A DNA stretch of 64,000 nt from SZUA-442 sp035461905. GTDB taxonomy: Bacteria; Actinomycetota; Acidimicrobiia; Spongiisociales; UBA5794. The notes under the pieces are model-generated. The model was not told the DNA's origin and searched no databases. It saw only the letters and a list, made by a program, of their open reading frames with translations. This document shows positions 34,192 through 44,100 of this stretch, one piece after another (the stretch's first letter is position 1; every line of letters begins with the position of its first letter). The stretch is from contig DATHUV010000137.1 of the NCBI GenBank assembly GCA_035461905.1, forward strand, positions 1 to 64,000, given 5' to 3'. Both the position numbers and the translations under genes were made by a program.

Positions 34192-34421
34192 AGCCGGACG
34201 ACCGGACAGGTCAGGGTGCGAACGATGCCGGGAACCGGTTGGATCAGGGTCACGACGAGGTGGCCGAGCGCGTCGACATCGGCTGCCTCTGCGGCAACGA
34301 TCACGTCATAGGGCCCTGTCACGGCTTCGGCCGATTTCACCCCGTCGATCTGGCCGATGGCGCGAGAGACCTCAGACGCCTTCCCACTATCTGTCTGGAT
34401 GAGCACGAATGCTTGAACCAT
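34188..34421 (-). CDS. Stand-alone Lrp/AsnC ligand-binding (RAM) domain protein
   Basis: 77-residue protein consisting only of the alpha-beta sandwich that binds amino acids in Lrp/AsnC regulators (MVQAFVLIQTDSGK, AEAVTGPYDVIVAAEA, VPGIVRTLTC). There is no DNA-binding helix-turn-helix. Such single-domain proteins assemble into rings and may bind amino acids or act with full-length Lrp proteins; the role here is not known. It has its own leaderless promoter and sits tail to tail with ddl. Confidence 0.83.
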   Translation of the reverse strand: MVQAFVLIQTDSGKASEVSRAIGQIDGVKSAEAVTGPYDVIVAAEAADVDALGHLVVTLIQPVPGIVRTLTCPVVRL

Positions 34422-34427
34422 GGGTCA

Positions 34428-34433
34428 ACGCTA
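34428..34433 (-). promoter_or_regulatory. Leaderless promoter of the RAM-domain gene
   Basis: TAGCGT (34433-34428, minus) is exactly six bases before the ATG at 34421. Confidence 0.5.
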
Positions 34434-34477
34434 CCAGCAGCGCGAACGTTGGGAGCGAGGAGAACGCGAACGCGAGG

Positions 34478-34690
34478 TCAGTAGCCGTCGCTGCCGAAGC
34501 GCAGGTTGGTCGCGGTTGCGTCGTCGCCCTGGCCCACCTGGTCGAAACGGACGCGCTGACCCTGGCGGAGGAAGCGGAACATGGAGCCGTCGAGGCTCCC
34601 TGGACGGAGCATCACCTCGGATCGGTCGTCATCTCTGACGATGATGCCGATGCCGGTCGCATCGTCATATGCCTTGATGACGCCCTGCAT
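34478..34690 (-). CDS. Cold-shock-domain-like small protein
   Basis: 70-residue protein resembling a cold-shock domain: MQGVIKAYDDATGIGIIVRDDD follows the pattern of the first strands and RVRFDQVGQGDDATATNL that of the last ones. The aromatic RNA-binding motifs of CspA (KGFGFI, VFVHF) are degenerate, with GIGIIV in place of the first, so nucleic acid binding may be altered. Its ATG overlaps the rpmB stop (TGATG), so it is co-translated with ribosomal protein L28. Confidence 0.72.
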   Translation of the reverse strand: MQGVIKAYDDATGIGIIVRDDDRSEVMLRPGSLDGSMFRFLRQGQRVRFDQVGQGDDATATNLRFGSDGY

Positions 34691-34878
34691 CAGACCTTTT
34701 CGACCTTGCCGGCCTTGATGCACGAGGTGCACACGCGGGCGCGGCGTGAATTGCTGCCGTATCGGACTCGGATCTTCTGGATGTTGGGGCGCCAGGTCTT
34801 GGACGATCGCTTGTGCGAGAAGCTGACCTGCTTGCCGGTCCACGGCTCCTTGCCGCAGACTTCACATCTGTATGCCAT
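34690..34878 (-). CDS. rpmB: 50S ribosomal protein L28
   Basis: 62-residue L28. MAYRCEVCGKEPWTGKQVS and VRYGSNSRRARVCTSCIKAG are typical and contain two CxxC pairs, so this is the zinc-binding form. AGGAGG ends ten bases before the ATG at 34878, which fixes the start against a longer frame. It lies divergent from recG, a common neighbour in other bacteria. Confidence 0.94.
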   Translation of the reverse strand: MAYRCEVCGKEPWTGKQVSFSHKRSSKTWRPNIQKIRVRYGSNSRRARVCTSCIKAGKVEKV

Positions 34879-34980
34879 GTGCGGGAGACCTCCTGAGGCA
34901 GCCATGCAGACTACCAGTCGGGTGCCCGTATTCGGCACGAGTCGGCGCGTTTGCGCGCCATCGCGACCAACATCGGGTCC

Positions 34981-37176
34981 ATGACCTCATCGAACTCGGG
35001 CAACGAGCGAACCCTCGTGTACCTCGCCGCGCTGCCTGTGGACATGGTCAAGGGTATCGGGCCCAAGAATCTCAAGAAGCTCTCGACCCACGGGATCCGG
35101 TCCGTTGCCGACCTCCTGCTGACACCGCCGCGGCGTTACCTCGATCGCAGTCAGCTGTTCGACATCGCATCGGCGCCGATCGGAGAGGAGGTCACGATCG
35201 GTGGCGTTGTCAAGGCGTTCTCCAAACGGCGGATCTCGCGAGGTCGCACGATGGTCGAAGCGAAGGTGTCCGACGGGACGAGGACCGTGCGAGTCGTGTG
35301 GTTCAACCCGTACATCAAACTCGACGAGGGTGAGGAGGTCGCCCTGTCCGGCACGCTCGAGACGTTCGGTACGTCACTCCAGATGAAGGGCCCCGACGTG
35401 GACAGGCTCTCGCGCGAGCCGGCACTCACCACCGGTCGGGTCGTTCCCGTCTATTCGACGATCTCGGGGATCAATGCGGCCACCCTCCGCTCGTCGATCG
35501 ACAACGCGGTCCGTCGGGCGATTCCTGTGCATGATGTGCTCGACGAGGCGACCCTCGATGCGTACGACCTCGTCGACCGGTCGTTCGCCATCGAGAAGAT
35601 CCACTTTCCCGAGGCCCTCTCGGACGTCGGTCCTGCGAAGCGACGCCTCGTGTTCGATGAGTTCTTGCGTATCCAGATGGCCCTGCGGGTTCGCGCACAC
35701 GACGAGTTCGAGACCCAGGTCGGAGTTTCGAACTCGGTTCGTGGACCCCTGCTCGAGCGGTACATCGGTTCGCTTCCCTTCGAGTTGACGCCCGACCAGG
35801 AGAGGGCGCTCTCGGAGATCCTCGATGACATGGAGGCAGGGACGCCGCTCCATCGTCTGCTCCAGGGCGAGGTCGGATCCGGCAAGACGGTCGTGGTCAT
35901 CGCTGCGTTGCTGACCTCCGTCGAGAGTGGGCACCAGGCGGCATTCATGGCACCGACCGAGGTCCTTGCCACCCAGCACTACCTCGGCACGATCCGTTCG
36001 CTCACCGAGGCCGGGATGGCTCCCGTTGCCGAAGCGGATCACCGCACGGGTACTGCCTCGCTGTTCGGATCAGAGCCGCCCGCCACTCGACCGGTGCGGG
36101 TTGCGCTCTTCACGTCGGGCCGCGTGCTGGTGAACTTCTCCCGTTCCGACGTCACCCGGGCCAGGGCGCTCGAGTGGCTCGCCGATGGCACCATCGACAT
36201 CGCGTTCGGAACACATGCCCTGATCCAGCCAGACGTGAGCTTCCACTCCCTCGGGATCACGGTCGTCGACGAGCAGCACCGGTTCGGCGTCGAGCAGCGC
36301 GTGCACCTGCGTGACAGCGATCGCAGGGACGGTGTTCCTGACCTCCTGCTCATGACGGCGACGCCGATCCCGCGAACCTTCGTCATGGCCCTCTACGGCG
36401 ACCTCGAGGTCTCGACCATCGTCACGATGCCTCCCGGCCGGACCGAACTCGAGACCGACGCGATCGTCGCTGACGCCGGGGCCGACACCGTCGTCGACTC
36501 GCAGATCCGCTCCGTGGTGGCATCCAGCAACCAGGTGTTCGTCGTGTGTCCCCTCGTCGAACCGTCCGACAAGATCGACGCGCGGTCGGCGACCGAGGAG
36601 TACCTCCGGGTGGCCGGATCGCTCCCGGATCTCCGGGTCGGGCTCCTCCACGGTCAGATGGCCTCGTCCGACAAGGCGGAAGTCATGGAGGACTTCCGCA
36701 CCGGAGCGCTCGACGTTCTGGTCGCAACGACCGTGATCGAGGTCGGCATCGACGTCCCGAACGCAACCCTCATCGTCGTGTGGAACGCGGAGCGATTCGG
36801 CCTCAGCCAGCTCCACCAGCTTCGCGGGCGTGTCGGGCGCGGCTCGGACCCCGGCCGTTGCCTCCTCGTCGTCGACGTGTCGACACCTGACGCACAGCGC
36901 AGGGTCGACGCGATGGTTGCCACCACCGACGGGTTCGAGCTCGCCAGGGTGGATCTCGCGATCCGTGGTCATGGGACGATCTTCGGGTCGTCCCAATCGG
37001 GGGCAGGCGATCTCCGATTCGGGGATCTCCTCCGTGACGGCGACCTCGTGCTCGCTGCATCGGAGTGCGCCACGAAGGCCGTGGCGGAGGACCGTTCGAG
37101 TCGGCTCGTCCTCGAGGTACTCGAGGAGTTCCGTATCTTCATCGGTGAGTCCGATGAGTGGTTGGGGAAGAGCTGA
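34981..37176 (+). CDS. recG: ATP-dependent DNA helicase RecG
   Basis: 731-residue RecG, which drives branch migration at stalled forks. The N-terminal wedge OB-fold contains RYLDRSQLFDI and TIGGVVKAFSKRR; Walker A is GEVGSGKT at residues 296-303; the DExx box is DEQH at 430-433; ATPIPRTFVMALYGDLEVS and LRGRVGRGSDPGRCLLV complete the motor. The ATG at 34981 gives the family's usual length; a TTG at 34951 is an alternative. It is followed by rsmD after a single base. Confidence 0.95.
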   Translation: MTSSNSGNERTLVYLAALPVDMVKGIGPKNLKKLSTHGIRSVADLLLTPPRRYLDRSQLFDIASAPIGEEVTIGGVVKAFSKRRISRGRTMVEAKVSDGTRTVRVVWFNPYIKLDEGEEVALSGTLETFGTSLQMKGPDVDRLSREPALTTGRVVPVYSTISGINAATLRSSIDNAVRRAIPVHDVLDEATLDAYDLVDRSFAIEKIHFPEALSDVGPAKRRLVFDEFLRIQMALRVRAHDEFETQVGVSNSVRGPLLERYIGSLPFELTPDQERALSEILDDMEAGTPLHRLLQGEVGSGKTVVVIAALLTSVESGHQAAFMAPTEVLATQHYLGTIRSLTEAGMAPVAEADHRTGTASLFGSEPPATRPVRVALFTSGRVLVNFSRSDVTRARALEWLADGTIDIAFGTHALIQPDVSFHSLGITVVDEQHRFGVEQRVHLRDSDRRDGVPDLLLMTATPIPRTFVMALYGDLEVSTIVTMPPGRTELETDAIVADAGADTVVDSQIRSVVASSNQVFVVCPLVEPSDKIDARSATEEYLRVAGSLPDLRVGLLHGQMASSDKAEVMEDFRTGALDVLVATTVIEVGIDVPNATLIVVWNAERFGLSQLHQLRGRVGRGSDPGRCLLVVDVSTPDAQRRVDAMVATTDGFELARVDLAIRGHGTIFGSSQSGAGDLRFGDLLRDGDLVLAASECATKAVAEDRSSRLVLEVLEEFRIFIGESDEWLGKS

Positions 37177-37177
37177 G

Positions 37178-37714
37178 ATGCGAATCATCGCCGGAAGGGC
37201 CAAGGGTCGGACGATCACAGCTCCTCCAACGGGAACGCGGCCGATGACGGGTCGCGTCCGCGAGTCGCTGTTCTCGATCATCGCCGGCCACCTCGTTGAC
37301 GCCGACGTGCTCGACCTGTACGCGGGCTCCGGAGGGCTCGGACTCGAAGCACTCAGTAGGGGAGCGAGGTCTGCAGTGTTCGTCGAGCGTTCCAGCCGGG
37401 CATCGCGTGTCATCGCGGAGAACGTCGATGCCGTCGGGCTCGGGGGGACCGTCCATCAGGGGTCCGCATATGACGTGGTGGGCAGGCTCAGGGGGAGGTT
37501 CGACGTGGTGTTCGTCGACCCTCCGTACCGGGATTCCGACGAAAGCGTCGAACACGTGCTCGGGCGTCTGGACGCCCTCCTCGCCGATGCCGGCATCGTC
37601 ATCGTCCATCGGCAGGCATCGAGCGCCCTCGCGCCGCCCGAATTCCTCACTTGTGTCGATGAGCGGCGGTACGGTGATGCCGTGGTGAGCATCTTCGAGA
37701 GGCCGTCATCGTGA
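37178..37714 (+). CDS. rsmD: 16S rRNA (guanine-N2-)-methyltransferase RsmD
   Basis: 178-residue methyltransferase that modifies G966 of 16S rRNA. MRIIAGRAKGRTI and RPMTGRVRESLFSII are the N-terminal family motifs, VLDLYAGSGGLGLEALSRGA binds SAM, and DPPYR is the catalytic (N/D)PPY-type motif. The ATG at 37178 lies two bases past the recG stop with GGGGAAGAG upstream. It overlaps coaD as GTGA. Confidence 0.93.
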   Translation: MRIIAGRAKGRTITAPPTGTRPMTGRVRESLFSIIAGHLVDADVLDLYAGSGGLGLEALSRGARSAVFVERSSRASRVIAENVDAVGLGGTVHQGSAYDVVGRLRGRFDVVFVDPPYRDSDESVEHVLGRLDALLADAGIVIVHRQASSALAPPEFLTCVDERRYGDAVVSIFERPSS

Positions 37715-38187
37715 TCATCTCCCTGGTTCCCGGCAGTTTCGACCCGCCGACCAAGGGTCATCTCGACGTGATCGAGCGGTGTACTGGCATCTTCGATAGG
37801 GTCGTCGTGGGGGTCGTGCACAATCCATCGAAGTCGGCGCTGTTCACCGCAGAGGAAAGAGTCGACCTCCTCACGAGATGCTGCGCAGAGTGGACGAACG
37901 TGCACGTCGAATCCTTCGAGGGACTCCTCGTGGACTTCGCGAAGCGGATCGGCGCCAAGACGGTCATCAAGGGACTCCGAGCGGTCACGGACTTCGACTA
38001 CGAGATCCAGATGTCGCAGATGAATCGGCATCTCTCGAGCGATGTCGTCTCCCTGTTCGTTGCCACCAAGCCGGAGTACGGTTACCTGTCGTCGTCGCTC
38101 GTCAAGGAAGTTGCCAGGCTCGGCGGTTCGGTGGAGGACCTCGTACCCCCCATCGTCTCGGATGCACTCAAGGAGCGCCTCGGATGA
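37711..38187 (+). CDS. coaD: Phosphopantetheine adenylyltransferase
   Basis: 158-residue CoaD, the fourth enzyme of coenzyme A synthesis. PGSFDPPTKGH at residues 7-17 holds the nucleotidyltransferase TxGH motif, GLRAVTDFDYEIQM lies in the middle and YGYLSSSLVKEVARLGG near the end contains the ISSS-type loop. It overlaps rsmD (GTGA) and the following gene (ATGA). Confidence 0.96.
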   Translation: MIISLVPGSFDPPTKGHLDVIERCTGIFDRVVVGVVHNPSKSALFTAEERVDLLTRCCAEWTNVHVESFEGLLVDFAKRIGAKTVIKGLRAVTDFDYEIQMSQMNRHLSSDVVSLFVATKPEYGYLSSSLVKEVARLGGSVEDLVPPIVSDALKERLG

Positions 38188-38702
38188 TCGATCAACCAGA
38201 AGCCAATCGGCCCTCACCTCCCGTACCGGGAGCGCTCGCTGAGCTCCTCGAGGACCTCATCACCGAGATCGAGCACGCTCGGGCCGTCCCGCTGTCGAGC
38301 AACGTGATGATCAACCAGGAGGAGATGCTCGACCGGCTCCACCACGCGGCGGAACAACTCCCCGAGGAGCTCCGAGCCGCGCGGTGGATGGTCCGTGAGC
38401 GCGAGACGTACATCGCGAAGACGAACGAACGTGCTCGAGAGGTCGTTGCGAATGCCAAGGCAGAGTCGGAACGTCTCGTGTCTGACAACTACATCGTCCA
38501 GGAGGCCGTCGAGGAGGCCAACACCCTGATTCGCAATGCCGAGAACGAGGCCCGCAGGATCAGGCTCGAGGCCGAGGACTATGCAGAGCGACACCTCTCC
38601 GAGGCCGAGACGATCCTCGGGGAGCTCTACCGCTATGTGACCGAGGCCCGAGCCGAGCTCCACACCGCGCTCCCTCCGGCACCCGACGTCCCGGGAGTCT
38701 GA
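38184..38702 (+). CDS. Coiled-coil DivIVA-like protein (SepIVA-like)
   Basis: 172-residue, mostly helical, charged protein. Residues about 50-150 form a long coiled coil (EANTLIRNAENEARRIRLEA) with the EA/AE-rich pattern of DivIVA and SepIVA proteins; the N-terminus is Pro-rich. In mycobacteria the septation factor SepIVA is encoded beside the DUF177-rpmF-rnc cluster, the same place as here, so an equivalent role in cell division is likely. The ATG overlaps the coaD stop. An ATP-synthase b-subunit-like protein is an alternative reading, but there is no membrane helix. Confidence 0.72.
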   Translation: MIDQPEANRPSPPVPGALAELLEDLITEIEHARAVPLSSNVMINQEEMLDRLHHAAEQLPEELRAARWMVRERETYIAKTNERAREVVANAKAESERLVSDNYIVQEAVEEANTLIRNAENEARRIRLEAEDYAERHLSEAETILGELYRYVTEARAELHTALPPAPDVPGV

Positions 38703-38729
38703 GCCGGTTGGGCTCCGAGACCTCCGCGC

Positions 38730-38735
38730 TACCGT
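38730..38735 (+). promoter_or_regulatory. Leaderless promoter of the DUF177-rpmF-plsX-rnc operon
   Basis: TACCGT ends exactly six bases before the ATG at 38742. Confidence 0.5.
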
Positions 38736-38741
38736 TTCCCC

Positions 38742-39245
38742 ATGAGCCGAAGCCCCTTCCTCGTGAACGTGTCCGACCTCCTCAGCCGGAACGTGTCCTC
38801 GCGGCCCGAGGTGATCGAGGCATCCGTCGACTGGTCGGTCGATCTCATCGGCGTCGAGCCGGACCCCCCGCTGCGCGCAGACCTCGTGCTCCATCCCGTG
38901 TCGGGTGGTATCGCCGTGACGGGATCGGTTTCGTTCACCTCGCACGAGGCATGTGTGCGTTGCCTTGCAACGTCCACCACCGAGCGCGTGGTCACGGTGG
39001 GTGCCCTATTCGATCGATCCGGTGACGAGGAGAGCTATCCGCTCCAGGGTCACGAGATCGATGTGGAGCAGATGCTTCGTGACGAGGTCATCCTGTCCCT
39101 CCCCATCGCCCACACCTGCGGTGACCAGTGCCCCGGACTTGTGACTAGCGCAGGATCGGACTTGAATACAGGCTCCTCGGGTGACGAGGGCGATACGCGT
39201 TCGCCCTTTGCCGTCCTCAAGGACCTCCTCGACCTCGAGGACTGA
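38742..39245 (+). CDS. DUF177 (YceD) protein
   Basis: 167-residue YceD/DUF177 protein. GGIAVTGSVSFTSHEACVRCLA contains the first conserved CxxC and LPIAHTCGDQCPGL the second cysteine pair. The family has been linked to 23S rRNA maturation in bacteria and plants, and almost always precedes rpmF as it does here. It has a leaderless promoter. Confidence 0.88.
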   Translation: MSRSPFLVNVSDLLSRNVSSRPEVIEASVDWSVDLIGVEPDPPLRADLVLHPVSGGIAVTGSVSFTSHEACVRCLATSTTERVVTVGALFDRSGDEESYPLQGHEIDVEQMLRDEVILSLPIAHTCGDQCPGLVTSAGSDLNTGSSGDEGDTRSPFAVLKDLLDLED

Positions 39246-39263
39246 ACGGAAGAGGTTTCCACC

Positions 39264-39440
39264 ATGGCTGTTCCCAAGAAGAAGATGTCGCGGTCACGGA
39301 CCAGGCGACGCAAGGCGCAGTGGAAGATCGCTCGTCCGACCGTGGCCCGGTGTTCACGGTGCAACGCGCCCCATGTTCCCCATCGCGCGTGTACGACCTG
39401 CGGTACCTACAACGGGCGCGACGTCATCGAAGCCTCGTAG
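39264..39440 (+). CDS. rpmF: 50S ribosomal protein L32
   Basis: 58-residue L32 starting MAVPKKKMSRSRTRRRKAQW and holding two cysteine pairs, CSRC and CTTC, for zinc. It follows DUF177 by 18 bases with GGAAGAGG as ribosome site, and plsX starts seven bases after its stop. Confidence 0.95.
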   Translation: MAVPKKKMSRSRTRRRKAQWKIARPTVARCSRCNAPHVPHRACTTCGTYNGRDVIEAS

Positions 39441-39446
39441 CCGAAC

Positions 39447-40424
39447 ATGGCCATGATCGCCGTCGATGCGATGGGTGGTGACAGCGCTCCTCACGAGATC
39501 GTCGAAGGCGCACTGATGGCCCATGCCGACGGCGCTCCCGTGCTGCTCGTCGGCGATGTGGCCGTCATCGACGACATCATCGACGGACGGGCGGACATCC
39601 CCCTCGTGGCCGCCTCTCAGGTCATCGACTTCCACGACGACCCTGCGCACGCGCTCAGGGAGAAGAAGGATGCCTCGATCGCCGTCGCGGCGCGTCTGGT
39701 GAGCGATGGTGGCGCCGATGCGGTCGTGTCGGCAGGGAGCACGGGTGCCGCGATGGCGGCGGCCACGTTCCTGATCGGACGCCTTCCCGGCGTGTCGAGA
39801 CCGGGAATCGCCAGCATCTTCCCGACGGGTCATGTCGTCCTCGACGTCGGCGCGAACCTCGAGTGCCGACCAGAGCACCTCCTCCAGTTCGCCGTCATGG
39901 GTTCGGCGCTCGCGGAGGTCTACGGACACGTCGATCGTCCGAGGGTCGGGCTGTTGAACATCGGGGAGGAGCCGTCGAAGGGTCGAGACGTCGAACGCGC
40001 CGCCCATCACCTGCTCGCGGCGAGTCCGGCGATCAACTTCGTGGGGAACGTCGAGGGGCGTGACATCGCGACCGATACCGCCAACGTGATCGTCACGGAC
40101 GGCTTCACCGGCAATGTCCTCCTCAAGACGAGTGAGGGCTCCGGCAAGGCAATACAGCGGATGATCCTCGAGACGCTCTCGCGCCCGGAGTATGCCGATC
40201 TCCTCTCGGGCCTGATGCCGGCGTTCATGGAACTCCGCGAGCGGCTCAGCCCAGAGAGCGTCGGGGGCGCCCACCTCGTGGGAACGAAGGGCGTCGTCGT
40301 CATCGCCCACGGGTCGTCGTCGAGGGTCGCCGTGTCGAACGCCATCCGCATCGCCCGAGAAGGTGTCGAGCAGGGACTCGTCGAACGAGTCGGATCAGGC
40401 ATCGCCGCGGCGATGGCCGAGTGA
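39447..40424 (+). CDS. plsX: Phosphate acyltransferase PlsX
   Basis: 325-residue PlsX, which makes acyl-phosphate from acyl-ACP for phospholipid synthesis. MIAVDAMGGDSAPHEIVEGA at the start, SAGSTGAAMAAATFLIGRLPG, VLDVGANLECRPEHL and TDGFTGNVLLKTSEG are typical. The DUF177-rpmF-plsX order is common in bacteria. It overlaps rnc (GTGA). Confidence 0.94.
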   Translation: MAMIAVDAMGGDSAPHEIVEGALMAHADGAPVLLVGDVAVIDDIIDGRADIPLVAASQVIDFHDDPAHALREKKDASIAVAARLVSDGGADAVVSAGSTGAAMAAATFLIGRLPGVSRPGIASIFPTGHVVLDVGANLECRPEHLLQFAVMGSALAEVYGHVDRPRVGLLNIGEEPSKGRDVERAAHHLLAASPAINFVGNVEGRDIATDTANVIVTDGFTGNVLLKTSEGSGKAIQRMILETLSRPEYADLLSGLMPAFMELRERLSPESVGGAHLVGTKGVVVIAHGSSSRVAVSNAIRIAREGVEQGLVERVGSGIAAAMAE

Positions 40425-41113
40425 CGTCGATGACGTCGCGCGAGACCATCGACGCGATCGAAACGGCGATCGGCTACCGATTCGTCGAGGCGAGCCGCGT
40501 CGAGGAGGCTCTGACCCACGCCTCGTACGCTGCCGAGCATTCCAATGCCACGTCCTACGAACGGCTCGAGTTCCTCGGAGACGCCGTCGTGGAACTCATC
40601 ACGACCCAGATGATCTATGAGGCCCTCCCCGGCGAGCCGGAGGGGTCGATGACCAAGGTGCGCGCGTCCATCGTCGACGAGTCCACGCTCGCCTCGATCG
40701 CCCGTGAGTGGGGTGTCGGAGAGATCATGCGCCTCGGCATCGGGGAGGAGCGCTCCGGCGGCAGGTACCGGGCCTCGATCCTCTCGGATGTGTGCGAGTC
40801 GCTGATCGCCGCGGTGTTCCTCGATGGAGGTTTCGCGGCAGCCGATCGGCTCGTCCGTTCGACCTGGGGATCGGTCCTCGCAGAGCGGATCGCACAACCC
40901 GATGTCAGCGATGCGCGATCGAGGCTCCAGGAGCTCCTCGCCGTCACGGGACGTGTCGTCGAGTTCCACTACGACCGGAGCGGGCCGGACCACGCTGCCG
41001 TGTACACGGCAGCTGCGGTGGTCGACGACACGACCGTCGGTGAGGGAACCGGTGGATCCAAGAAGGCGGCCGCGATCGCCGCCGCAACGAACGCCCTCGA
41101 TCGCGGCGTGTGA
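40421..41113 (+). CDS. rnc: Ribonuclease III
   Basis: 230-residue RNase III. The catalytic signature ERLEFLGDAVVEL is present and SDVCESLIAAVFLDGG supplies the second acidic cluster. Residues about 155-228 are the double-stranded RNA-binding domain (SRLQELLAVTGR, GEGTGGSKKAAAIAAA). It matures rRNA and cuts structured RNAs, which would include the candidate RNAs of this window. It overlaps plsX; smc follows after a gap with its own promoter. The DNA glycosylase gene fpg, often between rnc and smc in actinobacteria, is missing here. Confidence 0.94.
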   Translation: MTSMTSRETIDAIETAIGYRFVEASRVEEALTHASYAAEHSNATSYERLEFLGDAVVELITTQMIYEALPGEPEGSMTKVRASIVDESTLASIAREWGVGEIMRLGIGEERSGGRYRASILSDVCESLIAAVFLDGGFAAADRLVRSTWGSVLAERIAQPDVSDARSRLQELLAVTGRVVEFHYDRSGPDHAAVYTAAAVVDDTTVGEGTGGSKKAAAIAAATNALDRGV

Positions 41114-41166
41114 TCTCCACCGCCGCGCATCGACGGTTTGGGTTACACACCTGTAATTCGCTCTGG

Positions 41167-41172
41167 TAACCT
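41167..41172 (+). promoter_or_regulatory. Possible leaderless promoter of smc
   Basis: TAACCT ends eight bases before the GTG at 41181. The spacing is longer than the usual six here. Confidence 0.35.
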
Positions 41173-41180
41173 TCCGAGCC

Positions 41181-44100
41181 GTGAAACTCAAACACCTCAC
41201 CCTTCGCGGGTTCAAATCGTTCGCGGATCGAACGCGACTCGACTTCGCCTCTGGCGTGAACGTCGTCGTCGGACCGAACGGCTCGGGGAAGTCCAACATC
41301 CTCGATGCGATCGCGTGGGTCATGGGAACCCAGGCAACCCGGTCGCTCCGGACGGAGAAGATGGAGGACGTCGTGTTCGCCGGTACGGCGACCCGTCCTG
41401 CACTGCCGCGCGCCGAGGTGCAGCTGAGTTTCCTGAACGACGACGGGGCGAGTGCCCTCGACCTCGCCGAGATCACCATCACGAGGAGGCTCTTCCGAGA
41501 CGGGACGAGCGAGTACGAGATGAACGGTGTGCCCTGTCGCCTCCTCGACATCCAGGACCTGCTCTCGGACGGTGGCATCGGCAGGAACCAGCACGTCCTG
41601 GTCGGGCAGGGCCAGATCGGAGACATCCTCAACGCCCGGCCCGAGGAACACCGCTCCGTCATCGAGGAGGCCGCGGGCGTGATGAAGCACCGCAGCCGCC
41701 GCGACCGCGCCGTACGGCGCCTCGAGCGGACCGATCACGACACGGAACGGCTCAACGACATCCTTTCGGAGAAACGCCGCGCCCTGCGACCCCTCAAGAG
41801 GCAGGCGAGCGCAGCGGCACGCCATGACGCAGTGAGGAACGAGGTCCATGCGCTGCGCCTGTTCCTCGGGGGTGAGGAGATCCGGCGCATTCGTGGACGG
41901 CTCTCGAATGCTGCCCTCGAGCGGGAGTCCGCGCTCGAGGCGCGCACCGATGCCGATGCCCGACTCGCGGCCCTCAAAGGCACCCTCGATGTCCTCAGGG
42001 CCGAATCCGGCGAGGTGGGAGCCCTGCTGTCGCGTGACACGGCGGCGGCGGCACGCCTTGAAACCGTACGGGAGCGTCTCACCAAGATCGGTTCGGTGGC
42101 ACGTGAGCGCCGCAGGTCGCTCGAGGAGCGCATCGACGGAGCCGGCGAGCGCAGGGAGGATCTCGTCGTCGAGGAGGCCGACCTCATCGAGGCGATCGCA
42201 CGAACGACCGACGACGAGGTCGCAGCCTCCGACGAGACGGAGCGTCGCGAGACGGCGCTGCGAGCCCTCGAGGATGAGGAGCGGTCCCTCGCCGAGCAGA
42301 TCAAACTCCCGGCCGAGGGGGTCATAGCAAGCCTCCGGGGAGACCTCCGTGCGCTCGAGACGGCGACCGAGCGTGACGCAGCCGAGCGGAGCCGGGTGCT
42401 GGCTCGTATGGCCCTCGTCGACGCACGCATCGAAGACGAGAGCGTCGAACTCGAGCGCTTGAACCAGGCGATCCTTCGCCTCGACGAGGCAACGGCGCCG
42501 CTTCAGGATGCCTACACCTCGGTGACCGGCGAGCGGGTGGAGGCGCAGTCGGCCTGGGAGCACCAGACAGAGGCGACCGCGGAACGGCGAATCATCGTTG
42601 CGGGAGCACGCGCGCGCGTCGAGGCATTGGAAGGTGCACTCGACGGACTCGTCGACGAGCGTGCGCGCGAAATCACCGAGGACGCCGATGGAGTGATCGG
42701 CGCACTCGTGGCGGCACTCGACGTACCTGCAGACATCGCCCCTGCGGTGGACGCAGCCCTCGGCGTGTGGAGGGCCGCCTACCTCGTCCGAACCGTCGAT
42801 GACGTCGATGCCGCGACCAGCGCGGTCAAGGGAGCGGGGACAGGCGGCGTATCGCTCGTCGTCGGGTCCCGAAGTGTCCACGATGCCAGCGAGGCCGCCC
42901 GAACACTCGGCCTCGACATGCTCATCGATCGGCTCGGGCCAAATGCCGACCGGGCGCTCGCAGCTGCATACCTCGGCGACTGCGTGCTCGTCGAGGGCTG
43001 GAAGACCGGCCGTGGCGTCGTTGCACGCCATCCATTCGTCACCGCCGTGACCCCCGAGGGCGATGTCATCACCGCTGACGGGATCCTCGTGTCCCAGCCC
43101 GACGGCGCCGGCCCCGCAGCATTGGAGGCCGCACGGGTCGACGTCGAGATCGCCGAGCGCGAAGTGCAACGGGCCACGAGCCTGCTCACATCGGCACAGA
43201 GGGCATTCGACTCGGCACGACAGCGCGAACGTGAATCGCTCGAGAGGCTCGAGGCAACAGAGGCCGAGCTTGCCGGCTACACCGAGGCCCTCGCGATGAC
43301 GGAGCGAGCACGCAGTGCCTCCCGGGAGGAGCGCGAGAGACTCACGGTCCGCCTCGGCGCGATCGACGAGGCGGAACTGGCTCGCCGAAAGCGGATGGAT
43401 GCGCTCCGTGAGAGGGTGGCGGAGTTCGAGGGTGAGGAAGCCGCACGTCAGGCAGCCTGGGAGACACTGAACGATCGGAGGGCGGAGGTGGCGCGCCAGA
43501 GAGACGTCGCCCGCCGATCCCTCGAGGATGCCGCAGGCAGGAGGGCCTCACTCGCCGAGCGACGGCGACTCAGCGAGCAACGACTCGCCGTCGTGGCAAA
43601 CGAGCTCACCCAACTCGTGCTCATCCCGGACTCGGCGGAGCGGCTCCACGCGCTCGGGCAGATCGAAGCTGCTGCAGAACGAACGAGCACCCTCGTCGCG
43701 GGTCACATCGAGACCCTTCGAACCCGTCAGCGCGACCTTCGCGAACGGGAAGGTTCCGCCCATACCGATCTGGAGGCGGCTGAGGCCCTGCGGGACCAGC
43801 TCGATACGGAGCGCCGAACCGCATCAGACGCACTCAACGACCTCGAGGTCGAACTTGCAGAGCTCCGTGTCAGGCTGGAGGCGACGACCGAGGCCATTCG
43901 ACGCGACGCCGATGCCACAGAGGAACAGGCACTCGTCGCACCCGAACCCGATGTCGAGAAGGGTGCGACCATCGAGGAACGGTTGGCATCCCTCGAAGCC
44001 GACCTGCGGCGTATGGGTCCGATCAACCCCCTTGCTGCGGCCGAGTTCGAGGAGCTCGCCGCCGATGTCGCAGAGCTCGAGGGGCAGCTGCGCGATCTCG

